A DNA stretch of 64,000 nucleotides from Fremontodendron californicum (GCA_030761205.1 JAULJL010000035.1:15975001-16039000), one strand, 5' to 3'; counted from the first letter of the stretch, positions 35,620 through 48,646 are shown. Numbers and translations are program-made. The notes: generated by a model from the letters alone, not told the origin.

Positions 35620-36805
35620 CCACATCATTTGTTACGAAGTCATTGGGGAAAAAATGGAAAGACTATAAGCATGACTTGAAGAAAAAGTATTTCGATCGAA
35701 ATATTGATCCTAATGTCTTAATACGAACCATACCGCGTGGTGTGATTATGTGGCAGTATGAGAGACTAGTTAGATTTTGGTATTCAAAAAAAAAGAGGTA
35801 TCATTTATAATTTATTTTTACTTATAGTACTTGATATAATACAATTGTATGGAATATGTATAAATTAATAACGTGCTTTGTCTAATGTACAGGAACGAGA
35901 AAAGATAAGGGTAAGCAGTAGACAGCAACAAAAATACAGTCACACCAGTGGTTCAAAAAATTTTGCCAGAAAAGCTAATGAAAAAGTAAGTTTACATTCA
36001 TAATCTATTAATATATTAGTTCTCAATTGTTTTAATACAATTTAGTATTAATTATTATTATTTTATAGGAAATTGAGCGGGGGAAAAAATTGGACGAGTT
36101 GAACTATTTCAGTTAACTCATACTAAGAAGGATGGATCCTATTTGAATGTTGAGACTCAAGAAATTGTGGTATATTTTCTTCAAACTTGTTTTCATTTAC
36201 AAATATATTTTACAAAAGATTTTATTAATTTTATTGTTTTATAAGAGAAAGCCTGTAATAAAATTGTTGAGTATCAAGTCGGAGCATCGGATGGCTCATC
36301 AGCGAATATGCAAGATGTCAAGAATCAAATATTCATTAAAGTAGCTGGAAAAGAACGATATGGACGGGTTCGAGGTGTCGGAATGGGTCCGACACCATCT
36401 AGCTACTATGGACTTGGTTCTTAGCGGTTTACTGCTTCTTCTTCACAAAACTCCAGTGCATATGAAGTTCAGATGTTGAGAGAAGAAATGCAAAATATGA
36501 ATAAACGTTTTGAGGAGAAGGAAGCAGAGAGACAGGCTCAGAAAGAAGAACATGATAGACGATATCAAGAGCTGCAGACACAGTTTCAGTCGTTGATGAA
36601 TTTAGTGCAGCAAAGGAATTCAGGAGGCTCAACGACTTCACAAAAGCCTCCATCTCAGGTAATATATCTTCGTTGTTAATTATCTTACTTTTATAACTTA
36701 ATATCTTATATATTAATTATGTATTTTAACTTTTTTTAATAGGGCTCATGGGAACAACTTGCTACGGAGAAAACGTTTTTCTTACGACTATCCTCCAACT
36801 TTTAG
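35620..36805 (+). pseudogene. Transposase_24-type gene of the CACTA element, decayed
   Basis: Exons can be traced as about 35620-35797, 35893-35985, 36069-36168, 36246-36658 and 36743-36805, with GT..AG junctions. Encoded segments include TKSLGKKWKDYKHDLKKKYF, then SGSKNFARKANEK, then QLTHTKKDGSYLN, then RVRGVGMGPTPSSYYG. A coiled-coil tail follows (LREEMQNMNKRFEEKEAERQ). This order is that of the Ptta/En/Spm plant transposon protein family (Transposase_24). Two lesions are visible: a one-base frameshift in the third exon near 36105, and an in-frame TAG at 36422-36424. The 5' exons could not be placed. A CT microsatellite at 33787-33812 lies in its likely 5' leader. Confidence 0.8.
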
Positions 36806-37039
36806 CATTTATAACTTGTAATTTTTTAATTTGTAAGTGGATTTGATGTGTTAAGTAATACATTCCTTGTATGGTTGATATTTTATATTAGATATATCTT
36901 TATATTATGTTTTTTTTTTTATAATTTGTGTTGTTTGTGTATTATTGGACAATTCTATAAATAGTAATGCATGTATTATAAATAAATAAAACTTTTTAAA
37001 GGAAATAAATAGTATTTTCAAAAAAAAATATTATGTATC

Positions 37040-37475
37040 TTTAGCAGCGTTTTAAGAAAAAATACCGCTAAATACATAAATTTCTGCAAATCTAGCGGCG
37101 TTTGTGATCACAAACGCCGCTAAATTGCCAACACTTTCTGATCACAAACGCCTCTAGATTGCCAACACTTAGCGGCGTTTGCTGATCACAAACGCCGCTA
37201 AAAGTCAAGAAATAGTGGCGTTTGTGATCAGCAAACGCCGCTAAAGTCTCAAGTAATATCATTTCGGACGTTCAATCGGGACGTTTTTAAACGCCGTTAA
37301 CGTACCTAAAAACGCCGCTATAATAGCGACGTTTATAGGGAAAACGCCGCTAAATGTCCCGTCACTGTTTTTACCGGCGTTTGTTACGGCATTTTCTTAA
37401 ATGCCTCTATGTTTTTAGCGGCGTTTATAAATGCCGCTATTCTTTTTTTTTTTTAAAAAAAAACGCCGCTAAAAG
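37040..37475. repeat. Right subterminal palindromic repeats of the CACTA element
   Basis: It uses the same AGCGGCGTTT units as the left end, with the recurring arm TTTGTGATCACAAACGCCGC and the variant TTTGCTGATCACAAACGCC. Confidence 0.9.
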
Positions 37476-37640
37476 ACCAATTTGCTGTAGTGAATATAAA
37501 ATAAAATACAAATCTTTTCATAAATTTTAAAAATTTCGAAGACGAAGCCTTTTCAAGGAAACAAATAATTTCTCTTAAATACTCTTAAGGTGAGAAAATT
37601 TCTTTTGAAATTCCGCTAGCATGATGGAGAATACCTTAAT

Positions 37641-37962
37641 GCTATGTTTGGGAACATGAATTTGAAATTTTGGATTTGGATTTCATTTGCTATATAAATT
37701 GTGATAATGAAATACATAGATTACATATAAATTAGTTAAGACTCAATATGATTATATATTTGAAAGGCATAAAAACATGAATTTCAAATTCACAAATAGT
37801 TATAGGTATTTCAAATTCACCACTAAATAGGCATCCAGCAAATCCATGTATTTGAAACATAATCATCAATGTTACTTTTACATGTGTTTTATTCATAATT
37901 TACACTATTTTTTAAATTCAAATCCATTTTTTAAAATCCAAATTCTCAAATGCAACCTAATG
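37641..37962. mobile_element. Small TIR element or MITE
   Basis: ATGTTTGGGAACATGAATTT near the left mirrors AAATTCTCAAATGCAACCTAAT on the right. Internal CATGAATTTCAAATTC and its complement also pair. The target duplication was not resolved and the superfamily is unknown. Confidence 0.45.
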
Positions 37963-38519
37963 AATTTTCCAAGATTTAAATAAAATTAAGATACATAAGA
38001 CCATTAAACTTAAAGACCTTTAGGATAATATACGATTAATTAGGTACTATCCTTGTTATAGGCATTGTTGGGGTGCTAATTTTTTTCCGCACATACTTGA
38101 ACTCCTGAACCTAATTCTAAAAGTGTAGACCATAACATATTCTTTTTAGAGTGTCTTAATAGAGTTTAGGATTACTTTAAAAATCTATTTTTTTAATCAA
38201 CTATTACCAGTTTTTCATACTTATTATTAATAGTAAATAAAAATTCCCTTTGATATTAGACACCTCTTCTAAATTCCCCAACTTTGGCCGAATTTAGGAA
38301 AACTAAAAAATTCCAAAAAAGTTTTCGGTTCACAAAATTTTCGGACTTCCATCTTCGAAGGCATCCATTTACAATGCTTATACGGTTATACCCATGATGC
38401 AAACAAGTATAAAATGATATAAATAAAATAATAATTTTTTAACTTTATTTTCTCCAAAAAATTACTTTAAACACATTTTGTAATTATTTTAAAAGAAATC
38501 TTTATTTGTAAAAATACTT

Positions 38520-38830
38520 TCTGAGTCCACAGAAACCTGTCCACGAGTCGGGTAACCCGTTCGGCCTGGTAGAATATTTTTTTAATAATGAAACAGGGCA
38601 GGCCGGGCCTGGCCCGAATGGGCTTGGGCAAGAAAAAAAAAATTTCTGGCCCCGAAAAAAACAATATTCTCAATCGATATGATAGAGATATCGGATTGAT
38701 TCGAAACGTGCATGACGAGTACAATTATATTTTTAAATCCAAAGGTCGGTTTTTAAAAATATTAATCGTATAAAAAATTACGAGAATATGTAAAATTAAT
38801 TTAATTTTATACTAATATAAGTGAATATAT
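38520..38830. repeat. Truncated MITE pieces joined side by side
   Basis: 38520-38645 is a shortened TAGA-family MITE: GC-rich GGGCAGGCCGGGCCTGGCCC, but only a few bases of AT-rich centre. 38665-38830 matches the right half of the TIR element at 43779-44132, sharing GATAGAGATATCGGAT-type words and ATCGTATAAAAAATTA. A (TA)n run follows at 38836-38867. Confidence 0.5.
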
Positions 38831-38869
<39 letters not shown>

Positions 38870-39214
38870 TCTTTAACTTTTCCATACTTCCAAATGGGCT
38901 TACTGTATAAGCATAAGTATTTTTTCTGCTTTGTTTCCCTTTTTTTTTTTTAAGTAAAAAAAAAAAGGTATAGATATTTAAATGTCACAAAGAGTGTATA
39001 GTAATTAACAAAGACTGTATCGGAGTATTTTATTTAATGATAGATATATGTTTTTTTGCTCAATGGAATAAACTTTCTAGTTTAATTTATCCAAGGTACT
39101 GAAACTAGAAGTATTGAATATTTAAACACAAGTATGAGATTATAAGCTCATGAATATATAGAAAAAAAATCAAATGATACTTAAACTCCTCATGTATATA
39201 TATTATATATATGG

Positions 39215-39510
39215 ACAATAGAAGTACCCTTAATAGAACCTATATCTTTACATCTGTCAATTCTAAACACAATACGAAAATATGATATGAATAAAATATA
39301 TTTAATAATTATAAAAATAATATAATAAATACAATACGACACGACACGACACGACACAACACAACACGTTTAAACACGATTAATACAACTAATACGATAT
39401 GTATCGTATTCATATTTAAAATTTTGATATATTTAATAATTTATTTCGTATTCATATTTACATAATTAATAAATAAAAAAAAACACAACACACAATACAC
39501 ATTAAAAATT
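39215..39510. repeat. Dispersed AT-rich repeat with ACGACACGAC core
   Basis: It starts near CATCTGTCAATTCTAAACAC and contains tandem ACGAC/ACAAC pentamers (39338-39368). Related wording recurs near 44795, 53010 and 58520 (TCGTGT/TCGTAT words with ATTCATAT). It is an unclassified family, perhaps a MITE. Confidence 0.45.
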
Positions 39511-39761
39511 ATTAAATGTATAAATCTTAAGTGAACTAGGTAGGCAATATTTAGATATTAATGAATTCTTTTTGAAGTCTTTTCCCACATTGGAATTTTC
39601 TTGTTAGTTTAATAGGGATGGATGGAAAAAAAAACATTCTTGGAAGTTTCAAAGAGGAAAAACACCATAGGTCCATAAGCATCTTTTAAAACCATTAATT
39701 AATTACTCAAAAAGGAGTAGTTGATTTCTTAATAATCAATAAAATTAATTGATAGTTGAAT

Positions 39762-39895
39762 CCGGAACTTAGCTTAATTGATTTATGCAATCATCTTTAA
39801 AGAGGCATTAAGTAGATTCGGAATTTAAATTTCAGCATTTGCAACTTTTTTCATTATTCCTAGAGTGCAATCTCTTTTGTACTAAAAAAAAATTA
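39762..39895 (+). repeat. tRNA-derived SINE fragment
   Basis: TTAGCTTAATTGATTTATGC (A-box region) is followed by TCTTTAAAGAGGCATTAAG and a degenerate B-box (CGGAATTTAAATTTC). It ends in an A run after TCTTTTGTACTAAA. Confidence 0.6.
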
Positions 39896-39899
39896 ATTG

Positions 39900-41495
39900 G
39901 TAGTTGATAAACAAGAAAGAAAACCTAATGTACACTTAAAAAGGTTATAATTGGCTATTAAACGCTAGCAAATTTTGGTATTGGTAGTTTGAAAGGTAGT
40001 TGGAAAGTCTCCACAAATATTCTATATATATATCTATATATATATATATTAATGTTAAAAAAATAAAAAAAGAAAGCTAACACCCAAGGCTAGCTCTTGT
40101 GATTTAGTAACATAAAAAGCCAGATGAAAGAATGGAATAGCAACAATCTTCCTACATGCTTCTTCTGTATGTTAAACCATCAGAAAAGTTAAAACTCCAT
40201 GGACAACTTAGCATTGGAAACAATAAACAAATCATAATAATAATAATAATAATAAAAAGCCTTGATCAAGAGAAATATGGAAAGGGAAAAGAAATATCGA
40301 AAAATGGGGAAGGAGAAGGTAAGCCCTGGGGAAGAGAGAGAGAGAGAGAGAGTTTCAATTTGTTTAGAAAAGGCTGCAAACAAAAGGGAATTTGCTTTCC
40401 TTGTCTGTAGAAAATGGTAAACGATGAAAGAAAGAAAGAAAGGGCGAGAACCCTAATATTAAAAATGGAAATTAAAAAGAACGTTTTTATTATTTTAATT
40501 TTTTTTTTTTTATCGTGTAGAGTGTTGGAAGCAACAAGTGTGGGAATCCTGGTGTCAGAATAATGGGGCTTTCAGCTTCTTCTTTTTTTTTTTTTGGAGA
40601 TCTTTCCTTTCCCTTTCTTTCTTTCTTTCTTTTCCTTTCTCTATTTTTCTGTTTCGCTTTGTTTCCCAAGTCCATGTCTCACGGTTAGATTCTACACCAA
40701 TTTCTCTCTCTCTAATTTTTTTTGGTTCTTTTTTTTCCCCTTAATGTTCTCATACCTTTCTTTTTATTTTAAAAAATAATAATCAATATCTAATAATATT
40801 ACTTAAGATAATATTTAAAAAATAATAATTAATATATTACTTTTTTTAAAAATTTAACAAAAATAGTATATTAAATACAAAAAACTTTTATAAAATAATA
40901 ATAAATAATACTTAACTAATATCAATAAACAGTGTTAATCAAACTTTTTATTTAATGGAATATTTGTTACCGAGTGTTTATAAAACACTCTTTAACTTTA
41001 AAATTAGTAAACCTATTAATTATAATAATAACATGCAAAATTTAATAATTTTATTTATTATTTTTAATATATTTAATAAAAATATTATTATATATAAATA
41101 ATATTAAAATGTATATATCCTAGTTAACAAAATCTTTTTTCGTTTCCTTTCTTTTCATCTCTACCTCGAACTGCACAAACTGAAAAATCTGTTTTTGAGA
41201 ATCATGATGATGATGAGCTATTCTCTATCTGGCAGAGAGAGTCATGTGCTCTGCATTTTCTCTTTCATTTGTTTTGGTTTTTTGAGTTTAAATAGAATTT
41301 TTTATATGATGATTTCTTTATTTCTAATCTAATCTCATTGTCCACTGTTTTTACTCATTCTTCATGTCTGCTTCTTCTTCTCCTCGAATTTAACCCAATC
41401 CAACACGCATGTTATTGCTCTTTGTTCCCTCCCAATATGCATACGTTGCTCCCCTTTTGAGATAAATAAATATTATTTATTTATTTATTTGCCTC
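39900..41495. other. Intergenic DNA with low-complexity tracts, no gene recognised
   Basis: It contains (TA)n at 40020-40050, (ATA)n at 40225-40255, (GA)n at 40336-40353 and long T/CT runs at 40580-40740. Reading frames over the CT/GA runs are low-complexity and are not considered genes. Confidence 0.5.
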
Positions 41496-41500
41496 GCCGT

Positions 41501-41763
41501 TAAAGGTGTTCATGAGCCAGGACGCGACTCAAATTTTTTTTATTTTTTTGTCCAAGTTCGGTCTTGAGTCGGGCCGGGTCGATCCATATTTACTGTTTAT
41601 TATATTAAAAAAATATTTTTTATATATTTTTAAAATTAAATTTAAAAAATATTATTTTTTTATTAGATGAATAGTGATTCGGCCCAGCCCGGATCACTAA
41701 AATTCCTACCCAAGCTCGATCTAATACGAGCTGATCTAGCTGCCCGACCCGTGAGCAGGTCTA
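41501..41763. mobile_element. hAT-type MITE (TAGA..TCTA family)
   Basis: It is 263 bp, with ends TAAAGGTGTTCATGAGCC and GACCCGTGAGCAGGTCTA. Flanking octamers CTCGCCGT (41493-41500) and CTCGCCGC (41764-41771) differ at one base. Confidence 0.8.
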
Positions 41764-42013
41764 CTCGCCGCTTCTTTACTCTCTTTTTTCTCTATATAAA
41801 CCCTACTTGCCTACTTACTTCTTTGATATTTCTCTCTCCATGTTGATGTATATTAATGTATCTATATAATACATTTAGGGTCCCATACATTTATTAAAAG
41901 ATTTTACTAACAAATGCTTTTAGGGTATTTTTTAAGATTAGTTAATATATTATTTATAATGTAATAATATTGTATTAAATGCAAAAATTGACAATTTTAT
42001 TCATCATTTTCAA

Positions 42014-43087
42014 CAGTGACGGATCTTGATACTTGATTTTTAGGGAGCCGATTAAAAGTATAAATCTATATTTTTTTTCATTTGAGGTATGTCATTATGT
42101 TTTATTAATATAAAACATATATGCAAATAATATACTAATAAAAATAACAAACTCATAAAAGCATAAATGTTATGAATTCATAAATAAAAGTATAAGGAAA
42201 TAAAGTACATCAAATAAATAATTTTATTTAAAATTGTGAGCGACTTTTGTTTAAAAAAAACAAATTTTTTAAGAATTGAATCTGAATTAAATATCTCAAC
42301 AATCTTTTAATGAACTTTTAAAGAATAACATGCCTTTTAAATTATTTTACACAACTTTTTAATGAAATATGGGTGAACTTTTTTTTATTAATTCATTTTT
42401 CAATTTAAAATTGAAAAACCATATAAATAAATCAATTATTAAATAATATATTTTAATCAAATAATAAAATAAAATATGCCTTTCAAATAATGAAATTGAA
42501 AATTTGAGATTATAAATTATGGTATTTTCTAACTTTTTATAAGATGACCTGAATTTAACTTTGGTGTTGAAAAAACTGCAGTACAATAAATAAAGTTGAT
42601 AAAAAAAAATATTTCTTCATAAGTAGTTAAGATAAATCAATACAATATTGTATTATAACAAAAATTAACAAAAGAATATCTCAAGTTTTGGATTGAACAC
42701 AAAAGTCTTAACATTACCCTTGCATATAACAAGAAAATTATATAAACATATATTTTTAAAAATAAAATAACAAATCATAGAAAGAATCTTGCTATTTTTG
42801 CTTTCTAAGGATGCTAAAAAGATAAATATTTATCATAAACTAATTGATTTAAAGAGTTTATGAATAATGATTGATGGGTAATATAAAAAGATAAATAACA
42901 ATGTAATTTTAATTTTTTTTAAATTATAATATATAAAATTAAATTGTAGACAAAAATAAAAATAAACGAATAATAATTTTGTTTTGAAGATAAATTTAAT
43001 TTAATATATATATATATATTAAACAATTTTCAAATTTTTTGGGGAGGGGCCAAGGCCTCTCCCGGCTCTCATTATGAGTCACCGTTG
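42014..43087 (+). mobile_element. hAT-like nonautonomous element, copy 1
   Basis: It is 1,074 bp. The start is CAGTGACGGATCTTGATACT and the end is CTCATTATGAGTCACCGTTG. Identical 8-bp flanks ATTTTCAA lie at 42006-42013 and 43088-43095. The reverse complement of 59133-60156 matches it along its length, for example AAGTATAAATCTATATTTTT and ATGAATTCATAAATAAAAGT-type segments. No transposase frame was seen; the 42586-42359 minus-strand frame is AT-rich noise. Confidence 0.85.
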
Positions 43088-43778
43088 ATTTTCAATGCAT
43101 TGAATGAAAATATTATTATATATAGTAACCTTACAGAGTGTTTTAAGCAAAATCTTTATATATATATATATATATATTGTTTTCTTTTTTATGTAAAATG
43201 TTGATTATTTAAGCTCTTTAATCTCACTCTTTTATGTTGCTTATTCTTCAATGTTTGTTATAAATTTTAAAATGAGCATTAGATCTCTACTATAATATTC
43301 CAACTTACATTTAGAGACAACAGATCTATCATAGCATGAAATTCATATATATGTATGAAAAATTTATCACGAAGGAGACAACAAATGGGGGCAATGTTTG
43401 CTCTGATACTATATTAAAGTATTTGGGTGATCAATTATCTTAAAATTTTAAGCTGATTTCAATTCCTGACAATTTCAAATATTAAAAAAAAGTTAACACA
43501 TCTTCTCACATGTAAATTAGATGAATGATTATTAAATTTGCATATAAACTCAAGTGTAAAAAATGTAAGCTGAAGAATATTAAAGAAACATTGCAAAATT
43601 AAATGATTAATATGATTCGAACATGAGGAGATCCGATATCATGCTAAGTTAGGTGAATTTAAGGATAGTTTGTCACCCAATTTAACATATACAATGAGAT
43701 AATAATGTATATTGACGTTTACAATTTTTTTAATAGAAGTACATAAAATTATATATAGAGAGAGGAGAGATCCATTTA

Positions 43779-44132
43779 CACTAGTGTAAAACTAAATTAG
43801 TTTTACGTACTTTCATAATTTTTTATACGATTTATATTTGTTTAATCCGACCGTCGCATTTCATGTTCTATTCACGTAAATTATGCACTTCGAGTTTCGA
43901 GTAAATTTAAAATGTCTAACTATTTGTTCGATGTAAAAAATTTTAACCGTTAAATTTATATTAAAAATATACTATTCTTGATATATATGATAGAGATATT
44001 GGATCAATTTGAAACTTTACGTGCACGACAAATACAACTATATTGTTAAATTCAATGGTCAGTTTATTAAAATAAAAATCGTATAAAAAATTATGAAAGT
44101 GTATAAAACTAATTTAATTTTACATTAGTACA
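43779..44132. mobile_element. TIR element (MITE) with about 50-bp inverted ends
   Basis: The left half AAACTAAATTAGTTTTACGTAC...ATACGATTT mirrors the right AAATCGTATAAAAAATTATG...AAAACTAATTTAATTTTAC. The target site is obscured by the TA microsatellite that follows (44135-44177). Part of another copy is at 38665-38830. Confidence 0.65.
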
Positions 44133-44133
44133 A

Positions 44134-44177
<44 letters not shown>
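44133..44177. repeat. (TA)n microsatellite
   Basis: This is an almost perfect TA run of about 40 bp. It produces a spurious Tyr-Ile repeat in the minus-strand frame. Confidence 0.8.
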
Positions 44178-44180
<3 letters not shown>

Positions 44181-44794
44181 TGAAAGAATGTAGCAATATC
44201 GGTCCTGTTATTATGACTGCTTAATTTACGAAATGAGAGATGATAAGTTAAGATTATGAATCCAAAGTTTACGTTGTTAGTATATGAACATATATGAGAT
44301 TTACCAACTATATAATCTTGAATTACCAATAGAAAATTAGAGGGGCCATTTCGTTTTTGATAAAAAGTTTTCGATTTCTATTTACACTCTAAACATGATT
44401 AATAAGATAAGTAATTCTATTTTAAAAAAATAGCATTTATAATATTTTATATCTTTCTCGATCTTTTAGCTAAGATTAAACATTAATAATAATTTGAATT
44501 CAAGATTTAATTTAATTAACATACAATTATTTTAAAAAAATAGCATTCAACATATTTTAATTTCAAATTTCAAACATCATTAACCCCTTTCTTTTATTTC
44601 TAAATTATAATTTATTTTGTAAAAAAAAAAAAATTTACGACAACTTCACTGTGAAGAAAAGTTTATGTATACATATTTTCGAACTAATTAGATTTATTTT
44701 TTAAAAAAAGCATTTGTAAAATTTAAATTTATCTCAATTAATATAATATATATTTATGTTTGTCTTTGGACTGTGTATAGGGTAGTGGAACTTA

Positions 44795-45060
44795 AAATAG
44801 ATTTGGCAATTCGTATATTATAAGTATCGTGTTTGTATATTCATGTATATAATTGTACTTAAGATATTTTATATTTTTATGAATTTTAATAGATTAATAA
44901 TTCATATTATGTAGATTTTGATTATATATTCATATATTTATGTGGTGCTTATTTTATTTTTTCATATCTTATCTTATCATATTTTATATTATATTTTAAT
45001 TATTATTTTATATTATATTTATATCATATAATTATATCGTATTTAAAAATTCGAAAAAAA
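44795..45060. repeat. Dispersed AT-rich repeat related to 53010-53280
   Basis: It shares with the 53-kb copy the opening TAGATTTG, the TATCGTGTTT/AATCGTGTTT words and TTAATAATTCATATTATG against TTAATAATTCATGTTATA. Confidence 0.45.
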
Positions 45061-46162
45061 AAAATCCTAATTGGAGCATGGAAATGTGGGTTAATGGGAA
45101 GGAACTGGAGAACCTAAGAGTCAAAGAAAACTTTGGGACCTCAGGTCCTCAAACAAAACGAAAAAAACACTTATTTTGTTTTTGTTTTATTTTTATTTTT
45201 TTAACTCAAAAGACGAAATTATATGGAAAAATAAATCTTAAAAAACGTGAGGAGTACTTCCCTACTGACACATAAACATGCAAAGGGCGGCATCATCATT
45301 ACAAACTCAAAATTGTTGTCATTAGGCCGACATTGAAACTTGGCTGATCAAAGAATCATATAATTTCGAGAAAAATCAAATCGAGATGTGATATTCGAGT
45401 TTAAACGATTCAAATTTTAAAATTTTAATTTGATTTTGGTTTGAAATTTTTAAAAATTAAATATTTTGATTTTAGTTATTAATTTAAAATTTAATTAATA
45501 ATTAAATCGAATAATATCATTTGATTTTTATTATTTTATATTTTTAATATTACGATTTAAGCACGTAAAATTGAAATTCGAATTTAAAATCTACATTTTT
45601 TTTTTTACATTCAGATTGTGATTTTTTTATATTCGAAAAACAATATTTTTAATGTATCATTTTTCATACAAAAATGTATTTGATTTAATGATAAATACAT
45701 TCATTGTTATAAAAAAAAAGAATTAGATCTTCAAAAACAACTTTAATTCTTTCCATCATTGTAAGAAAATGTAGAAATCAGCTATAAAATGAAAGCTTTA
45801 GCAAGCACTCGATTGGGAATCAGTTATATGGGCTAGCACTAGGTTGATCCAGTGTTATATACCCCTCCATTTCCACAAACTTGGGCCTATTAAAGCTTCA
45901 AGCTTATTCATAACTTTGCTATATGCAAGTCATTGCAAAAGCCCAAATTTACTATTTCATATCGGATCAACTTTTAGATATATAAAATAATACAAAAATT
46001 CTTGAACTATATCACGTGATTTAGATAAGTTCTTATATTTTTATTATACTAAAATAAGTTTTTAACCTTTAATTTATACTCAACTAAGTCTTTAACCTTT
46101 AACATGTACCTAAATAAGCTCTTAACCTTTAATTTATACTTAAATAAACCCTTAACATAAAT

Positions 46163-46409
46163 TAGACTTGCTCGAATTTTTTTCTACTTTATCTAGGCTC
46201 GAGTCGGATCACTATTTAAAAAAATAATAAAAAATTGTTTTATATTAATTTTTATAATTTCATTTAAATAAAAAATTAATTCTTTAATGTATGAATAGTG
46301 ATCTTTTTCGAGCCGGTAGACTCGGATCATCAAAAATCATACCAGTCTCGGTCCAATACGGGCAGGGCCTATAGGACAGGACGGGCTGCCTGACCCATAA
46401 ACAGGTCTA
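46163..46409. mobile_element. hAT-type MITE, well preserved
   Basis: It is 247 bp, with ends TAGACTTGCTCGAATTTT and CCATAAACAGGTCTA. Identical octamers ACATAAAT lie at 46155-46162 and 46410-46417. It sits inside an older stretch of imperfect ACCTTTAATTTATACTTAAA repeats (about 46050-46160). Confidence 0.88.
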
Positions 46410-47509
46410 ACATAAATCAACCTTTCATTTGAAATAAAAACTTATTTAAGTACAAATTAAAATATAAAGATTTATTTACAAAAAAAATATAAGGGCTTAT
46501 TTAAGAAAAATGTCATAGTTTATGGTTTTTTAATATTTTAGCCAATTCTTTTACGTTGAAACTAATAGTACTTCAAAAAAATATGTTATTATGACAAAGT
46601 CAGATCGTATTTGAACCAAAAAATTAGACACTTTAGCATGCCATTTATCATTAAATTATTAGATTTTTATGCTATTCGAATCCATTTTTCATATGTTCCT
46701 ATTTCTTCTATAACTTGTTTTCCAGGGAAGAAGTTTGTGTGGTGGTTATCAAGTAAAAATTGCACTTAAGGTTCAGCTTACATGGACATTTACACTTTCT
46801 AACACAAATGATATCAGTGATTGGATCATTCTTGTATGATATGCAATGACAAATATCATATGGAAGCTTAGCTTCTTTAACTCTCAGCAGATTAAAACAA
46901 AAAAACAAAAAACAAAGGTGTTGATGGTATTTTAGGTTAGAGGGTGATTTCCTCGTGGAAGAAGGGTTAAAAGGCTATAAAGCAGGACCTGAAATGGAAA
47001 CAAATGTTGGAAGGGCGCCGAAATTATGATTTCGGGGCACGTTCTAATGCTTAAGTCAACAAGGATTGTAATGGAGAAGAGAGCAAAGAGCAAAGTAATA
47101 AAGAAGAAGATGAGCCAAGCAGACCTGAGGTTAAGGAGAATCTGGAACTGCTTGTTTGATCTTCTCGCCTACTAGTTATTGTAACTGCTTGTTGTGTCCT
47201 GTGTAACCAAGTTGTATAGAGATAGATATCATTTTTTTTGGAGAGTGTAGCTGGTGGTCTCAAGCTAATGGATCTCTTGTACCTGACTTGGCATTATACA
47301 ATATGGGTGTAATATGCACTAGTTACAGTCTCCTTCACTTTGTAAATAGGAGATAAAGCAAAAATAGAAGATGTTTGAAAAGTATGAATCAATCGAAGAA
47401 TACAAACAATATTAATTTTCTGGGATACCCCATCATTATATGTGAATTCTTGATGAAGTTTCATGACAAGATTAGTCCACACTTGACAATCTGAGCTAAT
47501 GAACTATAT

Positions 47510-47645
47510 TACCAGATTAGTCATGCTAGGTCGCTCATTGGGATTTTCCCTCAAAGAAAGCTAAGCCAAATCAGCAAGTTTAAGAAATGGTTCTACATTT
47601 CTTGGTAGAGGCACATTTCGATCGATAGTGGCAGTTGCCTTTCCT
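47510..47645 (-). pseudogene. Receptor-like kinase C-terminal remnant
   Basis: One minus-strand frame reads VPLPRNVEPFLKLADLA, a stop, then LRENPNERPSMTNLV. The NPNERPSM motif is kinase subdomain XI as found in wall-associated and other receptor-like kinases. The frame is broken by an in-frame TAG (near 47565) and no catalytic motif lies nearby. The short frames at 47482-47294, 47263-47051 and 46908-46708 downstream may be decayed flanking DNA. The exact kinase subfamily cannot be told. Confidence 0.6.
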
Positions 47646-48646
47646 TGCCTTATTAGAGGCAATTTCCACTCAATAATTGTTGATATTTGAATCTCGATAT
47701 CTGTAATTTTTTTATATATAAAAAAAAACTCTCAAAGTGATTATATCTAATTAATGTAAGATGCATCGAATTAGTCAATGGAGACATAAGGCACATAACT
47801 TGATGATGATTAATAAAGAAAACTGACAAATTATTATTCTTAATACTTTTTTTGTGTGTTGGAATTAATAATCCAATTATCCTTGCATGTGCAGCTTCCT
47901 TGGCCCAGTTAGTCATATATGAGATTCAAGTTATATAGGGATTTTTAATTTGCTTTTTTATTTGCTACGAGTTTCACACAGTTGTCATTGCTTAAAAGAA
48001 TAATAGTAATAAATTGTTGACTATTTCTGTCACTATAAAGTTATTGGATTTTTTTTAATAATAAAATCAGGGTATTTTCTTTGAAGGCTTGCTTGAGTCT
48101 AGTTTTTCTTAAACGATTTTAAGAACGCATTTCCCTTCATCAGTTTAGTACTTCAAAATTATATTCCCGAAAATGTTCCTCACAAAAATTAAACTTTTGT
48201 CAAATAAAAAGAATTCTTCTCTTTATCAACGGAACTAATTCTTGAACTAATTCTTTTCGAGTAAAATTATTAGATCTTGACTCCATGATTTATTCCCTCT
48301 TTCCGATCGAGAGTTAACTTATTAATTTGTATTATCATGGATTTGTTAACTTATTAATTCCAAAACCATGCATGAACCAACCAAACTCTTAAAAGACATC
48401 ACCTTTTGCTTGCATTACTCGTTACCCTCCTAAAAACAAGATCCATGGAAGACCTAACAAAAAAAGAAGAACACTATAGTATAGTAAACAATAAGAAGAA
48501 AAATAATTAAAGAATAAAGTAAGCAAATCATCTTTCATAATTTCAATACCTTCATCTTTACGTTACCTTAAAGTCTTTCAAACAAATAATATATCCAATG
48601 CATGCAGTCTCTCCATTCTCTTCACCAAAACACTTAACTTTCTCAC

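Larger units (their letters stand above)
33247..37492 (+). mobile_element. CACTA (En/Spm) transposon, nonautonomous
   Basis: It is 4,246 bp. It starts CACTACAACAAAATTTG and ends CAATTTGCTGTAGTG, the canonical CACTA inverted ends. The 3-bp target duplication AAT is at 33244-33246 and 37493-37495. Both ends carry many short inverted units of AGCGGCGTTT / AAACGCCGCT, the subterminal repeats to which the En/Spm TnpA-type protein binds. The interior has one decayed gene with a Transposase_24 domain. The catalytic TnpD-type (Transposase_21) gene is not seen, so the copy cannot move by itself. Confidence 0.93.

Noticed and set aside
35320..35628. 102-residue minus-strand frame inside the CACTA element
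   Set aside because: It runs antisense to the region leading into the Transposase_24 gene and over CT/TA microsatellites, with no family resemblance.
41193..41260. Possible second miRNA hairpin (words resembling miR156/miR172)
   Set aside because: Neither mature sequence is present with an acceptable number of mismatches, and no paired arm was found.
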